Source of the DNA: Eucalyptus grandis
Taxonomy: Eukaryota > Streptophyta > Magnoliopsida > Myrtales > Myrtaceae
DNA: 64,000 bases
Direction of reading: 5' to 3'
Assembly: GCF_016545825.1 (NCBI RefSeq)
Contig: NC_052619.1
Span: 43,615,682-43,679,681, forward strand
The notes under the pieces are model-generated. The model saw only the letters and a program-made list of their open reading frames with translations, did not search any database and had not been told where the DNA came from. Both the position numbers and the translations under genes were made by a program. Shown here one piece after another: positions 1 through 11,375 of this stretch. Position 1 is the first letter of the stretch. Each line of letters opens with the position of its first letter.

Positions 1-25
1 AAAAACGTAATCCAGTTAAGCTCCC

Positions 26-583
26 GCTATTGTGACATCCTGATTTTAAGATCCTGATTTCGATTTGATAAGTTGGGCATTTCATCGACGTGCCTATAGC
101 ACTATTCTCTGGGATAGCCACTTATAAGATAACTAGCCTATTCGGTGAAGCCGTTAAGAGATTTTAACGTAATAAATTTGAGAATTCGATTAGAAATCGG
201 CTGCTCAACCGTCTTCAGTCTGCAGGGTCATTATATCACAAAATCTAATCGAAATCGGAGATATGTCGATTCGACTAAGATAAGTGATTAGAGTGTGGGT
301 GACCGCTATTGTGACATCCTGATTTTAAGATCCTGATTTCGATTTGATAAGTTGGGCATTTCATCGACGTGCCTATAGCGCTATTCTCTGGGATAGCCAC
401 TTATAAGATAACTAGCCTATTCGGTGAAGCCGTTAAGAGATTTTAACGTAATAAATTTGAGAATTCGATTAGAAATCGACTGCTCAACCGTGCTAGTCTG
501 CAAGGGTCATTATATCACAGTCGAAAATCTATCAGAAATCGGAGATATGTCGATTCGACTAAGATAAGTGATTAGAGTGTGGG
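26..583 (+). repeat. Tandem duplication of the LTR start plus flank
   Basis: A 279-bp unit occurs twice, at 26-304 and 305-583. Each unit starts with the flanking gctat and continues into the first ~270 bases of the LTR. Since the flank is inside the unit, the duplication happened after insertion. The two units are much more alike than the two LTRs of the element are, so it is also much younger. The true original LTR start is probably position 31. Confidence 0.9.
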
Positions 584-2297
584 TGATTCCACCAGATTGC
601 AAAATTCTCGTCGATTGGCACTAGATCAATTTTTCTGTCGTTTTTTTTTACCTTGTGTTTGTATTTGAAACCTCGAGATTTTCACGACTACCGAGATCGC
701 CAATGTATCGAAGAGGTATGTTGTGACTTGAATAAAATCGACCACGGGTCAATTGCACCAAAAATTATTAAAAGCTATTCGGTAGGTTAGGTCACACTAA
801 AATCACATCAGATTGAAATTAACCACGAATTTGAACATAATTTCATAAATTAAAAGTTCTGTTATGTCACAACTAATTTTAGAAACGTCGACTCATCTTT
901 CAAGGAATTTTCGGCGAGTTCAGAATTTTTACAGAAAATCGATTCGAACGATTTGGAAAACAAACGGAAATTCGGATTGGCCAATTTGAAGGGATTTTTG
1001 GCCTCCTAGGTGAGCTACTTGGTGAAAGGAAATTGCATGGGCTTTTTTTCAACAAAATTGGACATCAATCGGAGAGATTTGTTAAGAAATCGGATTTCCG
1101 AAAAAATGAAATAGAATTCAGAATTGAGAGAAATGACCAATTTTGCTGCCCGAGACTTGTTATTTGGGGGAATTATGACACAAGAAAGCAAGTGGGGATC
1201 AAATAGTTTAGCATGGAGATTTTAGGACCGAATTGGATAGAAATAAAAAGTCCAATTTGCGAATTCGAAGGTCGGTATGAGAGGCTGCAACTTTTGGCAC
1301 CAAAGGGGATTATTTGTGGAATTTCATGGGCTTAAAAGCTTAAGTGTTCGCCCATCCATCTCCACGTTCGAAGCAGCTCAAGATTTCAGCCCATTTCTAG
1401 CATTTGTTTCAACGATCCAGCGAGCCCAACAGCTGCAGTTCAGCCCGTCAAGCCGAGCCCACACCACCACCCACGGCCGCCAAGATTGGTCCCAAGTCGT
1501 GGCCAAACCAGCCGCCCGTTGCAACTCCTTGGGCCCAAGATCTGGAACCGAAACCAACAAGGGTTTGTAGGCATCAAGGCCCATTTTTAGGCCTGTCCCG
1601 GCTTCGCTTGGTACCCCTGCTTTGGAGTTTGTGGTCCGTTTTCGCATCCCTGTCGCAGTGGGCTCACCGGCCCATTAATCCATTGAGTTAACTCACTAAT
1701 CCTCGCTTAGGGAGCTAATGACGCTTAAGGGTTGTTTAGTTTAAGGTAAGCTTGGTTTAGGTGGTTAGTTAGAACGGATTAGTGAATTAGTTGATCGTTA
1801 ATGCATGTTAGGTGGTTAAAGTAGTGTAATTAGCAATTAGATAAGTTGTAGTATTTATCTAGTGAGGTTTAGAAATTTTCTGAACCTGAATCAGTATTTA
1901 TTTAGGCTTTTCCAGCCTAAGTGGCATTTATCGGCATTTATTAATTAATTTCCATAATTATTTAATTAATTATTATTTTCTGTAAATTAGATCGGGATAG
2001 CCGGTACCCAGAATTTTGTACTGATTGCAATGGTGTGATTGATTTATCTATTTGCCTGCTATTTTTTACAATTTGAGTGTTGATTGCAATTTTGAGGTAT
2101 TTATCCCAAAATTTATTATTTTCAGAAAATAACCGAGCGTTGGTTTACAACACCAAAAATATTTTGGTGGACTATATTAAATAATAGGATTTATGGAAAG
2201 GAAAATATTGTATTTTGGCTAAGGCCAATCGTGCACCCACATACAAGTATTTTTATCGGGTATGATAAAAGTAGAGAAATTATTGGTTGATTAGAAT

Positions 2298-2530
2298 GGT
2301 ATACTGTATCAGCCTGCAGGTTTGATACATCAGCTTAGAGTGAGCAGTATACCCTAAGTATCGCACAGCTTCAATGAGCATTAAGAATCGCACAGCTTCA
2401 GTGAGCATTAGCAGTATACTATATCAGCCTGAGGGCCTTGATATGTCAGCTTAACGAGAGCAGTATACTCTATTATTAGCCTTAGGGCAAGCTATACTAT
2501 TTATCTTCAACTTAGGGTGAGCAGTCCTTG
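2298..2530 (+). repeat. Minisatellite in LTR A (left copy)
   Basis: Degenerate repeats of a unit containing 'tatactatatcagcct' and 'cagcttcagtgagcatta'. The related array in the right LTR is at 10008-10260. Other LTR subfamilies carry different repeats at this position. Confidence 0.75.
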
Positions 2531-2687
2531 ATGAGCTCAGACTTTATAGATAGTATCGATTGGATTGACCGTGTGATGGTCTTAATGACATGAAATTGAC
2601 TGAGTCGATTGATCGATGACTCGATCCGATATGATGATTTGATTTGTTGATGTGATTCGATGAATTGCAAAATGTATTGACTTGTAG

Positions 2688-3158
2688 GAAGGAACAGAGA
2701 TAAAGGTAAGTCATCTGACTCATGTTTGTGCTTAGGCAGCCCTTGGGGCGTATTTCCTTCCTAGTCAGGACTTAGGGGGTGAACTGGCTAAGACGTTGTC
2801 TCACTCTGTTGTGGGATAACATTTTCAGGTTCTTAGATGATGAATCCCCCCCGAGCATCATGGTCATCCCATGAGGGTTATCGAGTGGGTCTCTAGCTTC
2901 CCCGATCCTGGAAGTTTTTGGGTCTATGAGTTTGTTGTAACCACTATCTCGGTTGAAGAGGTTCCACATTAGGAGATACCTAATCGATTTAGGGCGTGGT
3001 ATTGCTACGCTCCCAACGGTGTTAGGCTAGGTCCCCTTATGACTTTTGATATACTCGCTGTGGTAATCGATGCTGCTCTAGACAAGAATCCAGCTGACCC
3101 TCTGGATGGCGTAGTGGAGAACCCGTTGTCTCGTCTTGAGGATCGACTGCTTTTGTAG
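2688..3158 (+). pseudogene. LTR-internal split ORF, copy A5 (broken)
   Basis: This is the left-LTR copy of the split frame seen better at 10426-10918. The 18-nt micro-exon is 2688-2705, the intron 2706-2828 starts GTAAG and ends TTTTCAG, and the terminal exon follows. An extra C in the run near 2845 shifts the frame, and a deletion of about 66 bp removes the last codons. At alignment codon 49, where copies A3 and B have stops, this copy reads CGA. The function is unknown. Confidence 0.45.
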
Positions 3159-3203
3159 ACCTTGTAAATACCGGCTAGCATGTATAAAACATAGTCTACT
3201 ATG

Positions 3204-3210
3204 TATAAAA
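3204..3210 (+). promoter_or_regulatory. TATA-like motif near LTR end
   Basis: TATAAAA within 'tgtataaaagtgtggtt', 187 bp before the LTR end. The same motif occurs at about 11008, 32935 and 44834 in other LTRs, 187-202 bp before their ends. It is degenerate at 28450. It is a candidate core promoter for element transcription. Confidence 0.5.
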
Positions 3211-3402
3211 GTGTGGTTTGGATTTTAAAAATTTTGACCCTACTTTTCTATCACATCTTGTTGTTATTTTGGGATTAATTATTTGCTTCCACATGCGCAT
3301 TAAAAAGAATGGGTTGGCGATGCGTCCTAGGACGTCGCTATTTAATCGACTACTGAGAGATGGGCACGTGTTCGAGGATTGGGGCGTGACATCCCCGTTT
3401 AG

Positions 3403-3420
3403 TGGTATCATAGTAGGTTG
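3403..3420 (+). other. Primer-binding site (initiator tRNA-Met type)
   Basis: The sequence tggtatcatagtaggttg lies 11 bp after the left LTR. It matches the plant initiator-Met primer site TGGTATCAGAGC at most positions. Confidence 0.8.
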
Positions 3421-3574
3421 GTGTTTATAGTAATAAGGTATGATGAGTCATAGGATAGTTAGTAGGAAATGCCTTTATTTCATGCCCGTGCATGTCTGTG
3501 ATAGCTGATTGGTAGAATTGTTTGTTTGGTATGGATCACTCGAATTCTAATATAGTATTGGAATCGGAAAACAA

Positions 3575-4246
3575 GTGTCTATAAGAGCCTGTAGTATGAG
3601 TGATCAGAAACTAAAGACTCCTAGTAAGAGGGTAGTAGCCTCTGTGACTCGGGGTAGAGCACTAACATGGGTCGGTACTCGAGGTAGAGCGCAGGCTCAG
3701 GCCAATGCGAGTGTAAGAGTACCGCCGCAGGTCGGTACTAGTGTAGCAGCACCGAGCGATATTAGGTTCGATGGGATCGTTCAGGCGCTAGTGTTCCTTG
3801 GAAATTTGTTGGGCCAACAAACACAAGATCGAGCCGCCATTATTGCCGCTGTCACGGCCGTCATCAATGTTGTAACCGCTGTTGTTACCGCACCTGCTAA
3901 GGTCCAGCAAGGAGATGTGATCTGGGAGCGAGCCGTTGCGTTCGAGTCGAGGTTTAAATCCAATAGGGATGGAAACCGGTTTGGAAAGAAGCCCATGACC
4001 AGAGAAAGATATTCTATCTCACACAATAGGAAAGGTGGGATAGACAAGTCAGCGTCGAGTCAGAATGTCATGTGTTGCTTCTATGGAATGCGACATGGAA
4101 CGGCCCCGTGCCATTTTAGGATGGGTGCTTATTTTGAGTGGGACCAACAGGGTCACCTAGTCAGAAACTATCCTAAAAGGTCAATGGGACCACATAAGCT
4201 ACTGCTGTCACCATTGATGGGACAGATCAAAGGGAATGCGCCGTAA
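3575..4246 (+). pseudogene. Gag remnant of the Tekay-like element
   Basis: This is a 223-codon open stretch at the gag position. Near residues 164-195 it has a degenerate zinc-knuckle-like segment (CCFYG, then H and C residues, then GHLVRNYP). That is how a CCHC nucleocapsid motif decays. The capsid region is not clearly recognisable, and the stretch is shorter than a usual chromoviral Gag of over 300 residues. Gag would form the particle around element RNA. The call rests on position between PBS and pol plus the knuckle remnant. Confidence 0.7.
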
Positions 4247-4879
4247 AACACATAGAGGGGTATTTGGAATAGACCCCTGGTGCAAGAAATAATGCATGCT
4301 ATCACTTGACAAGAGATAGATGACTCACTAGATGTGTGCCGAGTTTGTAGAAAGAAGCGTTGATCAATCCAGTGTCCCAGTATAACGGGAGTGTGCTATA
4401 GATGTGTCTAGCACGGCCATCAGGTGAGGGACTCTTAGTGTGAATCCAAAGGAGCATAAGTATTGTTACCGCAGTTAGAACGCCATTAAGATGGCAAAAG
4501 GGACAAGAATTGAACTGACCAGGAACCAATCAGAGGAAGAATGTTTTTGGGGTGATTTTATCAGAGTAGCGTAGTAGAATCTTGGGGTTAAGTTTGTGGA
4601 ATTTCAGTCCGTTGTGTTAAGGTTGCAGGAGAAGAACCATTGACTAGAGTTGTACTTGACTAGTTGCTTATGTATAACTTTGACGTCATATGTGAAAAGA
4701 GTTGGCTCCTGAAGCATCTAGTGGTAATGAATTGATGTCGTGGAGTAACCTAGCTTAATCCGTTAGCATGTGGAAGTTTCGAGTTCATTGGAAATCGAGG
4801 AGGACCCTCGATTTCCTTAATCTTGTCGCTTGAGGCAACCCGTTTGTTAGACTGGGGTTGCCAAGGTTACTGGGCGATT

Positions 4880-7080
4880 GTCATAGATAAGACAGTTGAG
4901 GAACTGAAAATTTAGGACATCTTAGTAGTCCAAGAATTTCTAGATGTGTTTCCACAGGAATTGTCAGGCCTATCGTTGGAAAAAAAGATATAATTCGCAA
5001 TCGAGTTAGCACTCGGGACAGAGCCACTCTCTAAGGCTTCTTACCACATGTCGTTGTTTGAGTTGAAAGAACTGAAGGTGCAGATTCATGAATTGATGAA
5101 TAAGGGATTTATATGTCTCAGTGTATCACCATGGGAAGCACCGGTTTCGTTGTGGAAAAGAAAGATGATTCGTTGCGCCTGTGCATCGACTTGAGGACAT
5201 GGTATTATTAGTTGAGGATCAGAAAGGAGGATATATCGAAGTCAGTGTTTAGTACTCGAGGCGACTAGTGCGGGAGTTCTGTAATGCCATTGGGTTTGAC
5301 GAACGCCCCAGCTGTTGTCATGAATTTGACAAGCCGAGTGTTCAAAGAATATCTAAATCAGTTTGTGATTGTGTCTATCAATGATATTCTGGTGTATTCA
5401 ATGAGTGCTGAGGAGCATGAGAGTCATCTAAGAATGGTACTTCAGACTCTGAGGATTCATGGATAGTGTGCTAAGTTAAGTAAGTGTGAGTTTTGGCTGA
5501 CTCGTATTGTGTTCCTAGACCATGTGATTTCATGTGAAGGAATCTCCGTGGACCTGACCAAGATCGAAGCAGTTATCAGTGGACCAAGACCGACAACAAT
5601 ATCAGAGATCAGAAGCTTCTTGAGTTTGGCAAGCTACTATAGAAAGTTTGTGGAAAGATTTCAGCTTTAGTGTCGCCATTGACTCAACTTCTGAAGAAGG
5701 AAAAAATGTTTGTGTGGACGGATAAGTGTGAGCGTAGTTTCCAAGAGCTTGAGTAAAAGCTGACTACTGTACCGGTGTTGACCATTCCACCTGGTCCTGG
5801 AGGGTACGAGATCTATAGTGATGCGTCATTTAGAGGATTGGATTATGTGCTAATGTAACATGAGGTTGTTGCATACGCCTCTTGTTAGTTAAGACCTCAT
5901 GAATTGAATTACCCGACGCCCAACTTAGAACTTGCACCAATCATTTTTGCTCTGAAGATTTGGAGACAATGTTTGTGTAAAGGAAGATTCCAGATCTTCA
6001 CTAACTATTAAAGTCTCAAGTATTTATTCTCTCATAAAGTGTTGAATATGAGACAGCGCCGCTGGATGAAACTTTTGAAGGATTATGATTGTGATACTTT
6101 GTATCACCCGGGAAAGGCGAACAAGGTTGTCGATGCACTGAGTCGGAAGTCTTCAGTTGCGTAGATGTTATCAAAGAATGAGTTTTACTTGAGAGAATGT
6201 GGGATTTAGTTTTCAATTGAGGTAGGCCACATTTTGAATCTTTTGGCCACCCTCAGAATTGAGTTGGAAGCGCAGATCAAAATTTAGACGCTTTAGTGGA
6301 CAGACCTAGGGATTCAAAAGATCTTGTAAGAAACACCAATAAGAGAAAAGCTAACTTTTAGAATTCTGAAGACAGAACACTAAGGTTCCGAGGACGATTG
6401 TGTGTACTTGACGATGTAGCACTCAAGGAAATTTTTTTGTCAGAAGCTCATCGTAGTAGTTGCAGCATTCATCCTGGCAGTACGAAGGTGTATTGGAATT
6501 CGCATCAACACTATTGGTGGTCCGGTATGAGGACGAACACCCCAATCATGTAGCTAAGTGTCTGACGTGTTAGCGAGTGAAGGCACAACTTTGTAAGCCA
6601 AGAGGACTCTTGTAACTTCTCGAGATCCCATAATGGAAATGAGTGCACATCACGATGGACCTTGTGACGGGCTTATCAAGGAACTGAAGGGGTAATGATT
6701 CCATTTGGAGTAGTGGTCGACAGATGGACGAAGCCGACTCACTTCATCGCTGTATGGAATGATCTTGATTTGAATAGGCATGCAGAAGTATATGGGCATC
6801 AGATAGGTCATCTGCATGGAGTGCCAGTGACGAATTTATATCAGATCTAGATCCGAGGTTCCCAGTTTCAGCATAACAGTCAGATGATTTCTTTTGAAGC
6901 ATTGCATAGCAGAGTGTACAGAACTTCAGTTTGTGAGGATGAAGTTAGAGGATGAAAGATCATAGCTCATAGTTAGTTCAGCAGCTAGTGGATGCAATTA
7001 CAGTTATCAGTGTTAGATTAAAGATCGCTCTGAATCGCTAGAAAAGTTGTCTTGTTAAGCATCAAAGGTCGGAATTCCAA
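4880..7080 (+). pseudogene. Pol remnant: reverse transcriptase, RNase H, integrase
   Basis: Reverse transcriptase begins near 4915 with the segment before the fingers (FLDVFPQEL), followed by VEKKDDSLRLCIDL at about 5148-5193. The palm is at 5284-5463 ([10 protein letters not shown]), where the catalytic D-D pair reads IND, so the first aspartate is asparagine. About 30 codons between the fingers and palm are deleted near 5190. RNase H spans about 5787-6165 and ends with the typical [14 protein letters not shown]. The integrase zinc finger region is near 6440-6560 and the core near 6640-7000. Stops and frameshifts occur throughout. No protease could be recognised in 4260-4880, which shows only decayed sequence. 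Confidence 0.88.
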
Positions 7081-7480
7081 GTTGGTGATTGCATCTTTTT
7101 GAAGGTGTCACCAATGAGAGATACTTCGCGCTTCCGCAAGAAGGGAAAGCTGAGATTGAGGTACATAGGTCCCTTCGAGATTCTAGTGAGAATCAGGATC
7201 CTAGTGTATTGCCTTGCATTGTCGCCAAGGTTGGCACAAGTGCATAACGTCTTTCATGTGTCGATGTTGAGGACGTATGAGCTTGACATGACCCACGTGC
7301 ACAATTTTGAAAAATTAGACGTGGATGACAAAGTGTCATATGTGGAAAACCTGATTCAAATTGTGAATAAGAAAGAACATATTCTGTATGCCAAGAGGGT
7401 TCCTTTGGTCAAAGTGGTCTAACAACATCATGGGACTGAAGAAGTAATCGGGGAAAATAATGACTCGATGAGACGACGAT
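7081..7480 (+). pseudogene. Integrase C-terminus and chromodomain remnant
   Basis: The open frame at 7099-7422 contains GPFEIL, VHNVFHVSMLR and PLVKVV. These are the conserved GPF/Y module and the run into the chromodomain of Tekay-type chromoviruses. A stop follows, and beyond it the frame still reads HHGTEEV-like residues of the chromodomain. In intact relatives this domain is thought to guide integration to heterochromatin. This is the best-preserved coding part of the element. Confidence 0.85.
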
Positions 7481-7540
7481 AACCCCACCTTTTTGCCCAA
7501 AGATTGATAAATGTTTAAATTTTGAGGATGAAATTTTTAT

Positions 7541-7553
7541 AAGAGGGGAAGAG
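7541..7553 (+). other. Polypurine tract
   Basis: aagaggggaagag lies directly before the right LTR. It is the expected plus-strand primer of an LTR element. Confidence 0.8.
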
Positions 7554-8745
7554 TTGTGACATCTTGATTTTCAGGTTCTGATTTTAATTGGATAAGTTGA
7601 GTTTTTCATCGATGCGCCTACAGCGCTATTCTTTGGGATGGCCACTCACGAGATAACTAGCCTATTCGGTGAAGTCGTTAAGGTATTTTAATGCAATAGA
7701 CTTGAGAATTTGACTAAGTATCGACTGCTCGACCATGCTAGTCTGCAAGGGTCATTACGGCATAGTCGAAAATCTATCAGAGATTGGAGATAGGTCGATT
7801 TGACTGAGAAAGGTGATCAGAATGTGGTTGATTCTACCAGATTGCAAAATTCTCATTGATTGATACTAGATTGATTTTTCTATCGTTTTGGTACTCTATG
7901 TCCGTATTTAAAATCTCAAGATTTTCACGACCACCGAGAGTCGCCAATGTGTCGAAGAGGTATGTTGTGGCTCAAAGAAAATCAACCACGGGTCAATTGT
8001 ACCAAAAATTCTAAAAGCTACTTGGTACGTTAGATCATGCTAAAATCGCGTCAGATTGTAATTAACCGTGAATTTGAACTTGATTTTAGAAATTGAAATT
8101 TCTATCATGTCACGACTAATTTTAGAAACGTCGACTCATCTTTCGAGGAATTTTCGGCAAGTTCGGGATTTTTACGAAAAATCGATTCGGACGATTCGAA
8201 AAATGAACGGAAATTCGGATTAGCCAATTTGAAGAGATTTTTGACCTCCTAGGTGAGCTACTTGGTGAAAGGAAATTGTGTGGGCTTTTTCTTCTACAAA
8301 ATTGGACATCAATCGGAAAGAGTTGTTAAGAAATCGGATTTTGGGAAAAAGGAAATAGAATTCGGAATTGAGAGAAATGACCAATTTTGCTGCTTGAGAC
8401 TTGTTATTTGAGAGAATTATGATACAAGAAAGCAAGTGGGGATCAAGTATTTTAGCATGGAGATTTTGGGAACCGAATTGGATAGAAAGAAAAGTCCAAT
8501 TTGCGATTTCAGAGGTCGGTATGAGAGGCTGCAACTTTTGGCACCAAAGTGGATTATTTGTGGAATTTAATGTGCTTAAAAGCTTAAGGGACCAAAAAGA
8601 TTTGTATGAAAGCTAGTGGGACCATTTCCTGTTGAATTAGGATGTTTAATTTTGATTTTTTTAATCCCTCTTCCTCTTCTCCTATTTCCACACATTTTTT
8701 CCTTGCTGTGCATGTTCGCACGTTCATCCCCCTCCCCCTCTTCGG

Positions 8746-8777
8746 TCTCTCTCTCTCTCTCTCCCTCTCTCTTTCTC
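8746..8777 (+). repeat. (CT)n simple repeat in LTR
   Basis: A CT-rich microsatellite of about 32 bp in the middle of the LTR. The corresponding part of the LTR at 24941 has a similar CT tract (25958-25989). Such tracts are common around plant transcription starts, so this could mark an LTR-internal start site. Confidence 0.7.
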
Positions 8778-10007
8778 GCACAATTCCCCCATCCGACGAC
8801 CCCTTGACATCCTTATCCCTTTTGTTTTTCTTTACCTTATCCCATTCTTCATTTTCTTCTCCTTCATGCATTAGCCCCACCGATCCTTCTCTCTCCCTGA
8901 TTTTCTTCCTTTCATTTGGTTGAAGACCCTAGCTCACCCCACGTTCGTCCCCACCAGTCAACCAGCAAAGCCCCTCCTTCTTGTGTTGACTTCCGCCCCA
9001 CCGAAGCCGCACCACCATCTGCCTACGCCAGCCCATCTTCGCAGCCCAGCAGCAGCGTTCGCCTGTCCATCTCCACGTCCGAAGCAGCTCAAGATTTCTG
9101 CCCATTTCCAGCATTTGTTTCAACGTTCTAGCAAGCCTAGCAGCCGTAGCTTAGCCTGTCAAGCTGAGCCCACACCACCTCCCACGGCTGCCAAGACTGG
9201 TCCCAAGCTGTGGCCGAACCAGCCACCTGTTGCAACTCCTTGGGCCCAAGATCTAGAATCGAAACTAGCAAGGGTTTGTAGGCATCAAGGCCCATTTTCA
9301 GGCCCGTCCCGGCCTCGCTTGGTACCCCCGCTTTGAAGTTTGTGGCTTGTCTTCGCGTCCCCGTCGTAGTGAGATCACCGACCCGTTAATCCATTGAGTT
9401 AACTCACTAATCCTCGCTTAGGGAGCTAATGACGCTTAAGGATTGTTTAGTTTAAGTTAAGCTTGGTTTATGTGATTAGTTAGAACGGATTAGTGAATTA
9501 GTTGATTGTTAATGCATTTAGGTGGTTAGAGTAGCGTAATTAGCAACCGGATAAGTTGTAGTATTTATCTAGTGAGGTTCGGAAATTTTCGAAACTCAAA
9601 TTGGTATTTATTTAGGCTTTTTTGGCCTAAGTAGCATTTATCGGCATTTATTAATTAATTTCCATAATTATTTAATTAATTATTATTTTCCGTAAATTAG
9701 ACCGGAATAGCTAGTGATCGGAATTTTGTGCTGATTGCAATGATGTGATTGATCTATTTGACTTTTTGTGCAATTTGAGTGTTGATTGCAATTTTAGGGT
9801 ATTTATCCCAAAATTTATTATTTTCAGTATTTAATTAGAAAATAACCGAGCGTCGTTACAACGCCAAAAATATTTTGGTGGACCATATTAAATGGTGGGA
9901 TTTATGGAAAGGAAAATATTATATTTTGGTTAAGGTCGACCGTGTACCAACACACGAGTATTTTTATTGGGTATGATAAAAGTGGAGAAATTATTGGTTG
10001 ATTAGAA

Positions 10008-10260
10008 TGGTATACTGTATCAGCCTGTAGGCTTGATACATCAGCTTAGAGTGAGCAATATACCCTAAGTATCGCATAGCTTCAGTGAGCATTAAGAATC
10101 GCACAGCTTTGGTGAGCATTAAGAATTGTATAGCTTCAATGAGCATTAGCAGTATACTATATCAGCCTGAGGGCCTTGATATGTCAGCTTAATGAGAGCA
10201 GTATACTCTATTATTAGCCTTTGGGCAAACTATACTATCTATCTTCAGCTTAGGGTGAAT
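10008..10260 (+). repeat. Minisatellite in LTR A (right copy)
   Basis: It has the same unit family as 2298-2530, with an extra copy of the 'agcttcagtgagcattaagaat' type unit. It ends just before the conserved 'tttatagatagtat' segment. Confidence 0.75.
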
Positions 10261-10425
10261 AGTTTTTGTTGAGCTTGAACTTTATAGATAGTATCGATTG
10301 GATTGATCGTGTGATGGTTCTGATGACATGAAATCGATTGAATCGATTAATCAATGACTCGATTCGATGTGATGATTCGATTTGTTGATGTGATTCGATG
10401 AATTGCAAAATGTATTGACTTGTAG

Positions 10426-10918
10426 GAAGGAACAGAGACAAAGGTAAGTCCTCTGACTCGTATTTGTGCTTAGGCAGCCCTTGGGGCGTATATTTCCTTT
10501 CTAGTCGAGACTTAGGGGGTGAACTGGCTGAGACGTTGTCTCATCCCGTTGTGGGATAACATTTTCAGGTTCTTGGATCATGAATCGCCCTAGGCGTCAT
10601 GGTTGTCCCATGAGGGTTACCGAGCGTGTCTCTAGCTTGCCCGATCCCGTAAGTTTTTGGGTCTATGAGCTTGTTGTAACCACTGTGTGAGTCAAAGAGG
10701 TTCCACATCATGAGATACCTAATTGATTTAGGGCGTGGTACTGCTATGCTTCCAACGGTGTTAGGCAAGGTCCTCTTAGGACTTTTGATATACCCGCTGT
10801 GGTAATCAATGCTGCTCTAAATGAGGATCCAGCTGACCCTCCGGATGGCGTAGTGGAGAACCCACCGTCTCGTCCTGACCCTGTGGAGACTATTGAATCA
10901 GCAAACAAGTTAGACTAG
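10426..10918 (+). pseudogene. LTR-internal split ORF, copy A3 (112 codons)
   Basis: I do not recognise this family. An 18-nt micro-exon (10426-10443) follows a TTGTAG acceptor. The intron 10444-10568 starts GTAAGT and ends TTTTCAG. The terminal exon carries a frame from ATG at 10580 to TAG at 10916-10918, 113 codons with the stop. It aligns without gaps to the frame at 28023-28361; by hand count 47 of 112 residues are identical. Shared blocks are LPDP (20-23), YELVVT (29-34), EVPH (40-43), GP and FDI (64-71), and PDPV (99-102). Codons 37 and 49 are stops here, so this copy is dead. Any role is unknown. Confidence 0.55.
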
Positions 10919-11375
10919 CTAGTCATGGAGTAGCTTGTCTTAAGGATCGACCTTTTTTGTAGAACTTGTAAATACCGGCTAGCATTTATATGACATAGTT
11001 TGCTATGTATAAAAGTGTGGTTTGGATTTCAAAAATTTTGATCCTACTTTTCTATCCCATCTTATTGTTGTCTGGTGATTAATTAGTTGCTTTGGCATGC
11101 ACATTAAAAAGAATGGGTCGGCGACGCGTCGTTGGACGTCGCTATTTAATTGACCGCTGAGGGATGGGCATGTGCTTGAGAATTGGGGCGTGACAGTTAT
11201 CTTGGGGTTGTGGTAAAAATAATAATAGTAATTATATTTAAGGTCAATATCAAGAAAAACGTCAAATTTTTACACATGTGATAAATTTACAACAAAATAT
11301 TTTTTTTGCCGCCAAAAACACCAAACTAGTACACCTTTAATAAAATTTACTCCCAAACTCTTGTGACAAACTTAT

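Larger units (their letters stand above)
310..3391 (+). repeat. 5' LTR of the Tekay-like element (subfamily A)
   Basis: It runs from TGTGACATCC to GGGGCGTGACA and matches the LTR at 7555-11195 along its length. It lacks about 467 bp, present in the right LTR at about 8589-9055, at position 1344, and about 66 bp near 3110. A tandem repeat lies at 2298-2530, and a TATAAAA motif lies about 187 bp before the end. Open frames inside 1277-1691 are GC-rich chance frames. Confidence 0.93.
31..11195 (+). mobile_element. Ty3/gypsy (Tekay-like chromovirus) retrotransposon, decayed
   Basis: The element has two LTRs that begin TGTGACATC and end GGGGCGTGACA. A primer-binding site for initiator tRNA-Met follows the left LTR and a purine tract precedes the right one. 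Between them lie, in order, gag, reverse transcriptase, RNase H, integrase and a chromodomain remnant, which is the Ty3/gypsy order. The C-terminal arrangement fits the Tekay clade of chromoviruses. The flanks are gctat (left) and gttat (right), a 5-bp target duplication with one difference. All coding parts carry stops and frameshifts. In the first 240 aligned bases the two LTRs differ at roughly one base in six by eye, so this is an old insertion. Confidence 0.93.
7555..11195 (+). repeat. 3' LTR of the Tekay-like element (subfamily A)
   Basis: A 3641-bp LTR running from TGTGACATC to GGGGCGTGACA, followed by gttat. It is the fuller of the two copies. It contains a CT-rich tract at 8746-8777, a GC-rich segment (8900-9400) with meaningless open frames, a minisatellite (10008-10260), the split ORF (10426-10918) and a TATAAAA motif near 11008. 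Confidence 0.93.
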
